Shown: piece after piece, positions 1-6,920 of the stretch | Layout: every line of letters begins with the position of its first letter | Numbering within the stretch: position 1 is the stretch's first letter | Assembly (NCBI GenBank): GCA_018334615.1 | Contig: JAGXLP010000030.1 | Coordinates: 1-11,647, forward strand | Length of the DNA stretch: 11,647 nt | Origin: Candidatus Bipolaricaulota bacterium | Lineage (GTDB): Bacteria > Bipolaricaulota > Bipolaricaulia > M55B111 | Direction: 5' to 3' | The notes under the pieces: model-generated | Databases searched by the model: none | The model's input: the letters and a program-made list of their open reading frames with translations, nothing else | Told to the model about the DNA's origin: nothing | Position numbers and translations under genes: made by a program

Positions 1-31
1 CCCGAGAGCCAGGTCCTTCTAGCCCTGGTGC

Positions 32-751
32 TTACATTGGGTCAAGTGTTTTGTTTTTAACTTCGGTTGACCCCCAGGGGCAGGCCTTGATACATATTCC
101 GCAAACCATGCTTCCTATATCGGGATCGTCAGCAAACTCTTCCAGTTTCCGGGCACAGCTATCAACGTCGAAACAGGAGCGCCGGTTTCGGGGATAGTCT
201 TCAAATCCAGAATCCTCGAAAGCGTCGACTATACAGGCTTCCACGCATTCCGTACAATCTCCACACTTATTTTCAATTGGTTCGCCCCAATCCAGATCCA
301 GATCAGTCAAGATAGTTGCCCATCTCAATCTGGGCCCGTAGTCGGGGTTTATCAACATTAGTGATTTTCCTATCCAGCCCATTCCAGCTGCTCTGGCAAC
401 AGCTTTGTGAGATATGAAGCTCTGCCAGTGCCCTTCGCTCACGACTTTTGACGCGGGTACGGGCTGAGCCCTGCCCCTATTCTCCTCAATAAACTTCGCA
501 AGCTGGAAAGAAATATCGTTTAGCTTATCGTTGACTACCCGGTATTGATTGGCGTAAAGGCGTCTGGAGTCAGGCAGGGCATCAATGACAGGATCCGTAA
601 GCTTGATCCCGATTGAAATCCCGCTGGTAAAACCTTTCAGTAGATCTGGAGGAACAGTCGGATAATCCTGGAGTATGTCCAAATCACCGACCCCGAATCG
701 ATCCGCGCCAAGTTCTTTCGCTTTTTCCCTTAACTCCTTTGTATAGTCCAT
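32..751 (-). CDS. QueG-like double [4Fe-4S] cluster protein
   Basis: This 239-residue protein belongs to the epoxyqueuosine-reductase-like Fe-S family. The central GMGWIGKSLMLINPDYGPR stretch (about 123-141), followed by ILTDLDLD, matches the conserved core of QueG. The C-terminus carries two ferredoxin-like motifs: C163-x2-C-x2-C-x3-C173 and C217-x2-C-x3-C224-P, plus C193 and C199. QueG uses cobalamin and two [4Fe-4S] clusters to reduce epoxyqueuosine in tRNA, but it is usually well over 300 residues. This protein is shorter, so true QueG function is doubtful and a general electron-transfer or corrinoid-reducing role is equally possible. The ATG is the first possible start, because an in-frame TAG lies five codons upstream. 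There is no Shine-Dalgarno sequence. A promoter-like element ends 10 bases before the ATG. It follows the aminotransferase with a 156-base gap, so it is probably a separate unit. Family is confident; exact role is not. Confidence 0.85.
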   Translation of the reverse strand: MDYTKELREKAKELGADRFGVGDLDILQDYPTVPPDLLKGFTSGISIGIKLTDPVIDALPDSRRLYANQYRVVNDKLNDISFQLAKFIEENRGRAQPVPASKVVSEGHWQSFISHKAVARAAGMGWIGKSLMLINPDYGPRLRWATILTDLDLDWGEPIENKCGDCTECVEACIVDAFEDSGFEDYPRNRRSCFDVDSCARKLEEFADDPDIGSMVCGICIKACPWGSTEVKNKTLDPM

Positions 752-760
752 AATTACAGG

Positions 761-789
761 ATTCTAGGCAAAAGGATATTTGTCTTCAA
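761..789 (-). promoter_or_regulatory. Putative promoter giving a near-leaderless mRNA for the QueG-like gene
   Basis: On the minus strand, TTGAAG (784-789) and TAGAAT (761-766) are separated by exactly 17 bases. The -35 matches the consensus at 4 of 6 positions and the -10 at 5 of 6. Transcription would start around 753-755, only 2-4 bases before the ATG at 751. This agrees with the lack of any ribosome binding site there. The match is moderate and unproven. Confidence 0.4.
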
Positions 790-907
790 GCACTTAGGGC
801 GGCGGTCGAATTCTCCCAGTTCCATAGTAGACTTCAAGTGGGGCCTATTGTGTTATTCTCGTCGTTTTTTAAGCATAAGTACTGTAATCGACAGAGAAGA
901 TCCACCC

Positions 908-2107
908 TTAAGATCGATCGATTATTTCTTCAATTAACCTACCGAGTCTCTTTACTCCTTCTGTTATCTCTTTTTCATCGACAAAGGTAAAATTCAACCT
1001 CAACGTATTTTTCTTCGGGGAGTTTGCGTAAAATATGGACCCGGGAACGTAGGCAACTCCTTCGTCCAGAGCATCCTGGAACATCTCTTCGGCATCAATA
1101 TCTTCCGGAAGAGTTAACCAGATGAACATACCACCTTTTGGTGAAGTCCAATCCACTTTCTCGGGCAAGAACTCCTGCAGCGCATCAAGCATATGGTCTC
1201 GTTTGGCTCTGTAGAGATTTTTGATCTTTTCTATCTGACGATCGACGATATCTCCTTTCAGATATCTATAGGCAAGGTGTTGGGAAAATACGTTTGTGCA
1301 TAGGTCGACCGGCTGTTTGGCAAGCTGTAGTTTGTCGATAAATTCTTGCCTTGCCGCTATCCACCCAACCCTAAGGCCAGGCGCGAGTAGCTTCGACAGG
1401 GTACCGACGTATATAGTTCTATTGTTATCGTCAACACTGTAGATTGGAGGAACGCTACCCCCCGAATACCGCAACTGATGATAGGGATCGTCTTCCACTA
1501 TAAGAAAATCGTGCGCCTCTGCCAGATCGACCAGTTTCTGGCGTTTTCTTAAACTGGTCGTAATTCCCGAGGGGTTCTGAAAGGTCGGAACGAAGTAAGA
1601 CAGTTTGGGATTGCCTCCATTTTCCAGATACTTTTTGAACTTATCTACGGCGAAACCGTCCTTTTCCAGCTCAATATCGCTGACATCGCCCCCCAGCTCC
1701 TGAAGGATCTGGAGCATGGAAGCATAGGTCGGTGCTTCGACGACCACTTCGTCGTCCCGCTCCACAAATACCTTTCCAACCAGGTAAAGCGCCTGCTGGG
1801 CTCCGGACGTTACCAGTATATTTTCTCCGTTGACCGACATGTCGAAGTTTTCGTTAAGCCTTCTGGCAATAACCTCTTTCAATTTCCTGTAACCGGTGGT
1901 GGTGCCGTACTGCAACGCCTCGGCCCCTTTCTCTTTTAGAAGTTGTTCGCTCAACTCCGAAACGATTTCAATCGGAAAAGAACTGGGGCTCGGCATACCA
2001 CCCGCCAGTGATATAATATCTCTTTCAGCGATTATCTTGCTGATCTCCCTGATCTTGGAACTTTCCATTTTTTGTGCTTTGGTCGAATAATATCTATCGC
2101 TATTCAT
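908..2107 (-). CDS. PLP-dependent aminotransferase, 2-aminoadipate/MocR-like class I
   Basis: This 399-residue fold-type I aminotransferase has the full length usual for the family. It transfers an amino group from an amino acid to a 2-oxo acid using pyridoxal phosphate in the cytoplasm. Visible landmarks are LAGGMPSPSSFP (34-45, substrate-side loop), TSGAQQAL (100-107, cofactor phosphate loop), QNPSG (177-181, Asn contacting PLP), EDDPY (205-209, Asp contacting the pyridine nitrogen and Tyr), and TLSKLLAPGLRVGW (236-249) with the Schiff-base lysine K239. A C-terminal LRLNF segment supplies the carboxylate-binding arginine. The pattern resembles LysN/2-aminoadipate and broad-specificity aromatic or branched-chain aminotransferases. 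There is no N-terminal winged helix, so it is not a MocR regulator. The start has a strong GGAGG site about 8 bases upstream. It lies 260 bases after the binding-protein gene, beyond a likely terminator, so it is probably transcribed separately. Substrate is unknown. Confidence 0.92.
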   Translation of the reverse strand: MNSDRYYSTKAQKMESSKIREISKIIAERDIISLAGGMPSPSSFPIEIVSELSEQLLKEKGAEALQYGTTTGYRKLKEVIARRLNENFDMSVNGENILVTSGAQQALYLVGKVFVERDDEVVVEAPTYASMLQILQELGGDVSDIELEKDGFAVDKFKKYLENGGNPKLSYFVPTFQNPSGITTSLRKRQKLVDLAEAHDFLIVEDDPYHQLRYSGGSVPPIYSVDDNNRTIYVGTLSKLLAPGLRVGWIAARQEFIDKLQLAKQPVDLCTNVFSQHLAYRYLKGDIVDRQIEKIKNLYRAKRDHMLDALQEFLPEKVDWTSPKGGMFIWLTLPEDIDAEEMFQDALDEGVAYVPGSIFYANSPKKNTLRLNFTFVDEKEITEGVKRLGRLIEEIIDRS

Positions 2108-2317
2108 CCAATATCCTCCCTGAGTAATGGTTTTAGGCTGACTATTTTATCCGTAGAGGAGTCAATTACCCGTACCAGCAGGTACCCTATATCAAGTGAG
2201 TGCTGGAGAGTTTTCCTGGCAAATTTTGGTAACTAACCCGTAACACTATAGCCTCAATCAACTGCCGTATTTTTGTTCCTTGTAGTTTATCGGGCAGAGG
2301 AAGTACAGAATAATAGA
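2108..2317 (-). other. Intergenic leader upstream of the aminotransferase
   Basis: This stretch lies between the hairpin after the binding-protein gene and the aminotransferase start. Since a terminator probably precedes it, it should contain the aminotransferase promoter. I found no -35/-10 pair with acceptable spacing. A TAAAAT hexamer on the minus strand near 2133-2138 has no partner at 16-18 bases. A perfect short inverted repeat, GTACC-agca-GGTAC (2172-2185), is the only other structured element and could be an operator. The ribosome binding site CAGGGAGGATAT lies immediately before the start codon. Confidence 0.3.
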
Positions 2318-2352
2318 CTGGAGCAACGGCTCGGTGAGAGTCGTTGCTCCAG
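2318..2352 (-). terminator. Hairpin terminator at the end of the ABC transporter operon
   Basis: A 35-base hairpin has perfect 11-bp arms CTGGAGCAACG / CGTTGCTCCAG. The stem continues for three more pairs after one mismatch (A/C on the minus strand, a G-U pair on the plus strand), around a five-base loop. It begins 15 bases after the binding-protein stop codon. On the minus strand it is followed by TCTATTATTCTG, which is T-rich but not a clean T run. It is probably an intrinsic terminator of moderate strength or an mRNA 3'-end stabiliser. Confidence 0.7.
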
Positions 2353-2367
2353 ATAATTGTAATGAGG

Positions 2368-3900
2368 TTAAGCTATCTTCATGTGCCTGAAGTCGGCTAT
2401 GCTGGTTCTGACTCTCCACACGTCCTTTACTCGTTTATTGTGTCCCCCATATCTCGCCTGATGGACAGGGATTAAGGCGGGTCCTTCCTCTCTTAAGATT
2501 TCCTGGATGGCGTTGAAGTGTTTCTGTCTTTTTTCCTTACCGACCGTGGTCGATGCCGCTTCGATGTGTTCGTCCAGTTCGGGATTCTTGTAGTGTCCTT
2601 CGTTCCAGGGACCATCACTGGTGTAAGCCAGTTTAAGGACGTCAAGGACGTTCTCCCTGTGTGCCCACGAGGTACAGGTGAGCTTTGCTTTTAGCCAGTA
2701 CTTGGAGTAATAAACGTCGCTGGTCGAACCCTGAAGTTTAATGTTTATCCCTGCCGGTCTGGCCATTTTTTGGAGGTTAAGGGCTATGGCCGGGCCGGGG
2801 TCCACGTTGTTGGTGTAGTAGAGGGTTATGTCGAATCCGTTCCCGTAACCCGCTTCTTTGAGGAGTGATTTTGCCTTCTGAATATTCCTCTCCCTGGTTC
2901 CCAGGTCTTTGTGCCACTCGTAAACGGGGGCAACCGGGTGATCGTGTCCAATCTCTCCGAAACCGTAGAGGGCGGAATCGAGCATGCTCTCTCTGTCCAC
3001 ACAGTATTTCATAGCTTCTCGGACCCGCGGGTCGTCAAACGGTGGCTCGTCAGTCCTCATACTAACTGGCGCCTGCATGCCGCCCGTTGCCATGTTGGCG
3101 GAAACGTTAGGGTTATTCTTCAATCGCTTGAACTGCTGACTGTTGACGAACGAAACTACGTCGACGTCTCCGCTGATAAGCATCAGGACCTGCGTTTCGA
3201 TTTCCGGCACCACGGTGAAGTGCAGTTCGTCCAGTTTCGGAAGCCCGGGTCGGAAGTAATCGGGGTTGCGTTCCATTATGAGTTTTTCTCCCGGAACGTA
3301 TTTTTTGATTTTAAATGCCCCGGTTCCCGTGGGTTTCTTCTTCCCTTCTCCCGAATAATCGAAGTCGTGAGCTACGACGGCAGTATTATAATCGTAGAAT
3401 TCAAGGGGAAAGCTGGGTCCCGGCTTTTTCAGGTGGAAGCGAACGGTGTATTTGTCGACTTCTTCAATTTCTTTTACGTTGGAAAACAAAGTTTTCGCAG
3501 GTGATCCGACGTCGGGGTCCATAATTCTTCTAAACGTATAAGCGACGTCTTTGGAAGTCAGTTCCGTGCCGTGATGAAATTTGACCCCTTCGTGTACTTT
3601 GAACGTCCACTTCTTCTTGTCAGCTGACGAGGTGTAACTTTCCACCAGAGAGGGTTCACGTTTTTGCTCCGGTCCTTTTAACCTGAACATGTAGTCACAG
3701 TAAGAACCGCAAATATCTGCGCCTGGAGAGTCGTACAGAAGGCCGGGAATTATGCTAGACGCGGGACGAATTGCTACTTTTGCAACTTTGGTGTCGCTGC
3801 CGAAGCTCGAGAACCCAAAAACGCTTGAAAGAGCTCCAGCCGCACCTACATAAGCACTTTTTTTCAGAAAGTTTCTTCGGGTAATCTTGTCTTTACTCAT
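2368..3900 (-). CDS. ABC transporter substrate-binding protein, peptide/nickel family (SBP_bac_5), Tat-exported
   Basis: This 510-residue extracytoplasmic binding protein belongs to the DppA/OppA family (cluster C). It captures the ligand and delivers it to the permeases encoded upstream. The N-terminus has a twin-arginine signal: T7-RRNFLKK (8-14), then a hydrophobic stretch with several Ala and Gly, and a likely cleavage region near residues 30-36. There is no lipobox cysteine, so it should be a soluble periplasmic protein rather than a lipoprotein. The mature part has the family pattern WTFKVHEGVKFHHGTELTSKDVAYTFRRI, conserved as in many members (near residues 93-120), plus FDDPRVREAMKYCVDRE in the second domain. 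Family members bind peptides, nickel, sugars, opines or other compounds, so the ligand cannot be inferred. Its GGAGG site is strong and close. It lies 96 bases after the ATPase gene, across a hairpin with a T tract. Confidence 0.93.
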   Translation of the reverse strand: MSKDKITRRNFLKKSAYVGAAGALSSVFGFSSFGSDTKVAKVAIRPASSIIPGLLYDSPGADICGSYCDYMFRLKGPEQKREPSLVESYTSSADKKKWTFKVHEGVKFHHGTELTSKDVAYTFRRIMDPDVGSPAKTLFSNVKEIEEVDKYTVRFHLKKPGPSFPLEFYDYNTAVVAHDFDYSGEGKKKPTGTGAFKIKKYVPGEKLIMERNPDYFRPGLPKLDELHFTVVPEIETQVLMLISGDVDVVSFVNSQQFKRLKNNPNVSANMATGGMQAPVSMRTDEPPFDDPRVREAMKYCVDRESMLDSALYGFGEIGHDHPVAPVYEWHKDLGTRERNIQKAKSLLKEAGYGNGFDITLYYTNNVDPGPAIALNLQKMARPAGINIKLQGSTSDVYYSKYWLKAKLTCTSWAHRENVLDVLKLAYTSDGPWNEGHYKNPELDEHIEAASTTVGKEKRQKHFNAIQEILREEGPALIPVHQARYGGHNKRVKDVWRVRTSIADFRHMKIA

Positions 3901-3936
3901 ATAAACCTCCTACTTTTCGGTGATAATATGGATTAC

Positions 3937-3965
3937 AAAAAAACCAATTCCGATTTGTCGGAATT
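3937..3965 (-). terminator. Intergenic hairpin plus T7 tract (attenuator, partial terminator or stabiliser)
   Basis: Read on the minus strand, perfect 8-bp arms AATTCCGA / TCGGAATT enclose a CAAA loop and are followed by GG and seven T residues. This is the layout of an intrinsic terminator, although the stem is only 3 G-C pairs strong. It lies between the fused ATPase gene and the binding-protein gene of one transporter. Complete termination here would cut off the binding protein, so partial read-through, or a role protecting the downstream mRNA, is more likely. No good independent promoter for the binding protein is visible after it. Confidence 0.65.
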
Positions 3966-3978
3966 TTCTTATATAGAC

Positions 3979-3987
3979 ATCACCTCC
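3979..3987 (-). promoter_or_regulatory. Orphan perfect Shine-Dalgarno sequence
   Basis: The minus strand reads GGAGGTGAT, a nine-base perfect complement to the usual 3' end of bacterial 16S rRNA. It starts 9 bases after the ATPase stop codon. The only ATG nearby overlaps it and opens a three-codon frame (ATG TCT ATA TAA, 3969-3980) at a spacing too short for normal initiation. No gene therefore uses it. It may be a relic of a lost start, or it may hold a ribosome next to the downstream hairpin. Confidence 0.45.
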
Positions 3988-3996
3988 AGAGAAATT

Positions 3997-6045
3997 TTAA
4001 GATAGAACGGATTCGACTTCGTTTAGCTCTTCTTCCGGAATATGACAGTGAATCTCGTGCTCCCCTCCCCCGCAAACCGGTGGCGATTCGGTTTCGCATA
4101 TTTCCCCTACCTTGCGAGGGCATCGAGTATGAAATACACATCCAGAAGGGGGATCAACTGCAGAAGGTACGGATCCGGTTAGCCTGATTCGCTTTCTACT
4201 TAAATTGGGATCAGGTACGGGAATCGCGGATAATAAAGCTTCCGTATAGGGGTGATAGGGAGGAGAAAATATCTCCTCTGTCGTCCCGTACTCCACCACG
4301 TGACCAAGGTACATGACCGCTATGTAATTGCTGATGTGGCGCACCACGTTCAGGTCGTGAGATATAAAGAGATAGCTGGTGCCCGAATCCTCCTGCAGGT
4401 CGCGCAGCAGGTTTAAAATCGTTGCCTGGACGGATACGTCGAGGCTGGAAGTCGGCTCGTCGTGCAACACCAGTGCGGGATTGGTGGCAAATGCCCTGGC
4501 GGCAGCTACTCGCTGTTTCTGACCGCCCGATAGCTGATCTGGAAACCTATCCGCAAGAGTCGGGTCCAGGCCGACGGATCGCAGTAGCCTGGCGGTCTTT
4601 TCCGGTATTATATCCCTGGAAAATTCACCGTGAAGGATCAGGGGACGGGCAATTGCCTGGCCGACGGTCCGTTTTGGATTTAACGTCGAGCGGGGATCCT
4701 GAAAGACTATCTGGATTCGCTTGAGTGTCTGTCCCGATCGCTTTTCAATGGGCACCGTTATGTCTTCTCCGGCAAATTTGATTTTTCCTTCCGTAGGGCT
4801 GGTTAGACCGATAATGGTTCGGGCAAGGGTCGTCTTCCCGCATCCCGATTCGCCCACCACGCCAACTGTCTGGCCCTTTTGCAGGTCTAGATCCACCCCG
4901 TCAACTGCCCGCACGGGGTTAGCTTCCGACCACGGGAACCAGTTCCCACCACCTCCAAAGTGCTTTTTCAGTCGGTCAACCGAAAGAATTGGTCCCTCTC
5001 GCTTAAGTTCAGGGGGCGTGTCCCAGATTGAGCCTTCGTTTGTTTTTTTCTCTTCGCCCACAGTCTCCTCCGCTTCCTCTATAGGTGCCTCAAAACACCG
5101 GGCACTATGAGAACCCTTTATGTCTTCCAGATAGGGTTCGGTTTCGGAACACTCTTCGCTCCGGAACGGACAGCGGGTGCTGAAATTACATCCCTTGGGC
5201 AGGTCAGTGAGATCGACCATCGATCCCGGAACTTCCTGCAGGGAATCTTTTCCGCCTTCCGGATCGGGTATCGATCTCAGTAAGAGTTTGGTATACGGGT
5301 GATACTGTTCTTCAAATAATTCGTCGATACTTGCCTGTTCAACGACCTGACCGGCGTACATCACCTCCACACCGTCACCCACGCGAGCAATCACGCCCAA
5401 ATCGTGGGTAATGTAAAGAAAAGCCGAGTTGAGTTCGTTCTTTAGCTCTTCGACGATATCCAGAATTTTCGCTTCGGTGGTCACGTCCAGGTTGGTCGTC
5501 GGTTCGTCCATAACGAGCAGTTCTGGTTTTCCCATCAACCCAGCTGCAATTCCGACGCGCTGGCGCATTCCTCCGGAAAGCTCGTGAGGATAGCGATCTA
5601 TTATCTCTTCCGGATCCCTTATATGGACACGGTCCAGCAGGTCGATAGCCCGCCCGATTGCCTCGTCGCGGGAGGCAAGTCCGTGAGCGGTAGCCACCTC
5701 GGCTATCTGGTCGCCGACCGGTAGAGACGGGTTCAACGAGGCAGTTGGGTCCTGATAGATCATCCCCAGGTGTTTGCCCCATATTTCATCCATCTCGGAG
5801 TCCGACTTCTCCCTCAGGTCTTCTCCTTTAAACAGAATTCTTCCCCCGGTGATCTCTCCGTTTCTATCCAGGTACCGCATGACGGCAAACGCCAGAGTAC
5901 TCTTGCCACAGCCGGATTCTCCCACCACTCCTCGAACTTCTCCCGGGGTGACGTCGAGGTTTACACCGTTGAGAGCTCTGACGTCGGCTCGCTCCGTGCG
6001 ATACGTCACTTCCAGGTTTTCTATCTTGAGTATCGGTTCCGTCAT
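3997..6045 (-). CDS. Fused DppD-DppF-type ABC transporter ATPase (two nucleotide-binding domains)
   Basis: This 682-residue cytoplasmic protein joins two oligopeptide-type ATPases that are usually separate subunits. Domain 1 has Walker A GESGCGKST (42-50), Q-loop YQDP (97-100), signature LSGGM (156-160), Walker B LLVMDEP (176-182) and switch H214. Domain 2 has Walker A GESGCGKTT (398-406), Q-loop FQDP (448-451), signature LSGGQ (505-509), Walker B LVLHDEP (525-531) and switch H563. All catalytic motifs are present in both halves. Each half ends in the oligopeptide-transporter C-terminal extension with clustered cysteines (286, 292, 299, 317 and 636, 642, 650, 658, 667). Similar cysteines hold a [4Fe-4S] cluster in characterised DppD proteins. 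An acidic, low-complexity linker (about 321-340) joins the domains. The start overlaps the permease stop in TAATG, with a GGGAGGTG site just upstream, indicating translational coupling. It powers import by the adjacent permeases. Confidence 0.95.
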   Translation of the reverse strand: MTEPILKIENLEVTYRTERADVRALNGVNLDVTPGEVRGVVGESGCGKSTLAFAVMRYLDRNGEITGGRILFKGEDLREKSDSEMDEIWGKHLGMIYQDPTASLNPSLPVGDQIAEVATAHGLASRDEAIGRAIDLLDRVHIRDPEEIIDRYPHELSGGMRQRVGIAAGLMGKPELLVMDEPTTNLDVTTEAKILDIVEELKNELNSAFLYITHDLGVIARVGDGVEVMYAGQVVEQASIDELFEEQYHPYTKLLLRSIPDPEGGKDSLQEVPGSMVDLTDLPKGCNFSTRCPFRSEECSETEPYLEDIKGSHSARCFEAPIEEAEETVGEEKKTNEGSIWDTPPELKREGPILSVDRLKKHFGGGGNWFPWSEANPVRAVDGVDLDLQKGQTVGVVGESGCGKTTLARTIIGLTSPTEGKIKFAGEDITVPIEKRSGQTLKRIQIVFQDPRSTLNPKRTVGQAIARPLILHGEFSRDIIPEKTARLLRSVGLDPTLADRFPDQLSGGQKQRVAAARAFATNPALVLHDEPTSSLDVSVQATILNLLRDLQEDSGTSYLFISHDLNVVRHISNYIAVMYLGHVVEYGTTEEIFSPPYHPYTEALLSAIPVPDPNLSRKRIRLTGSVPSAVDPPSGCVFHTRCPRKVGEICETESPPVCGGGEHEIHCHIPEEELNEVESVLS

Positions 6046-6920
6046 TATCGTTCACCTCCCGTCACTTCTTCCAGCCCTTCGGCGAGGAAGTTAGCCCCAA
6101 GGACCATCGAAGCTATCGCAAGGGCGGGAAATATCGCCAGCCAGGGAGCAATTTGCAGGTAGCTTCGGGACTCACTAATCATCAGCCCCCAATCTGGAGT
6201 CGGAGGCTGAACGCCCAGACCCAAAAAACCGAGCGAGGCACTGAGAAAAATCGAATAAGCGAACCGAATTGCGCCCTCCACTCCCAGAGTATCCAGGATA
6301 TTTGGAAGGATCTCGGCACCCATGATGTAAAAGTCGGATTCTCCGCGAACCCTCGCAGCCTCGACGAATTCCTGGTTCTTAACCTGGAGGGTCGCGGATC
6401 GGGCAACCCGGCCGATTCTCGGTATGTGAGCGATTCCAATCACAATGATGACGTTTATCGTTCCCGGTCCCAGCACCCCCAACACAAACATGGCAATTAA
6501 TAGAGCCGGAAACGACATCAGGATATCCATCAATCGACCGAGAACTTCCTCTATCCAGCCGCCAAAGTAGGCGGCGGAAAGTCCCAGGGCAGTTCCACCG
6601 ACCAGTCCGAGCAGGGTTGCCGATAGGGCTAAGGTGAATGCGGTCCTGCTACCCGCCGTAATTCTGGTGAAGACGTCCCGCCCCCAGCGGTCCGTACCAA
6701 ACGGATGAGACGGTGACGGTGAGGCAAACTTGTCACTGGAAAACTGGGTCGGGCCGTAAGGAGTAATATAAGGAGCAAATATGGAAACGAGTATCCAGAA
6801 TACGATTATGATCAATCCGGCAAAACCAAGCGGTTTGCGTCTTAGTTTCACTACGTAGGAAAGGCCACTCTTTATTCTGTCCCAGGCGCTAGGGGCCAGG
6901 TCGAGGCTAGTCTCTGCCAT
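6045..6920 (-). CDS. ABC transporter permease, DppC/OppC type
   Basis: This 291-residue inner-membrane permease is one half of the transport channel. A cytoplasmic N-terminus rich in basic residues (22-31) precedes the first membrane segment (about 32-50). Next comes the DppC-specific motif HPFGTDRWGRDVFTRI (72-87) before the core permease domain. The ATPase-coupling EAA loop is clear at about 184-210, with FVEAARVRGES and a downstream ILPNIL. Several further hydrophobic segments follow, with SASLGFLGLGVQPPTPDWG (227-245) conserved near the C-terminus. Length is normal. The start codon overlaps the DppB-type stop as TAATG, and its own stop overlaps the ATPase start the same way, so the three genes are translated in a chain. 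It should pair with the DppB-type permease and the fused ATPase. Substrate class is not visible in permeases. Confidence 0.95.
   Translation of the reverse strand: MAETSLDLAPSAWDRIKSGLSYVVKLRRKPLGFAGLIIIVFWILVSIFAPYITPYGPTQFSSDKFASPSPSHPFGTDRWGRDVFTRITAGSRTAFTLALSATLLGLVGGTALGLSAAYFGGWIEEVLGRLMDILMSFPALLIAMFVLGVLGPGTINVIIVIGIAHIPRIGRVARSATLQVKNQEFVEAARVRGESDFYIMGAEILPNILDTLGVEGAIRFAYSIFLSASLGFLGLGVQPPTPDWGLMISESRSYLQIAPWLAIFPALAIASMVLGANFLAEGLEEVTGGER

Noticed and set aside
9..28. CCAGG / CCTGG hairpin just after the QueG-like gene
   Set aside because: The stem is only five pairs, the loop is ten bases, and no T run is visible before the window ends, so a terminator cannot be supported.
2911..3504. 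197-codon open frame on the plus strand
   Set aside because: It lies wholly inside the binding-protein gene, has no ribosome site or family motifs, and the minus-strand gene has clear domain matches.
5375..5782. 135-codon minus-strand frame within the ATPase gene
   Set aside because: It is an out-of-frame reading of the first ATPase domain, rich in Arg, Gly and Ser, with no recognisable fold. The in-frame protein has all ABC motifs.
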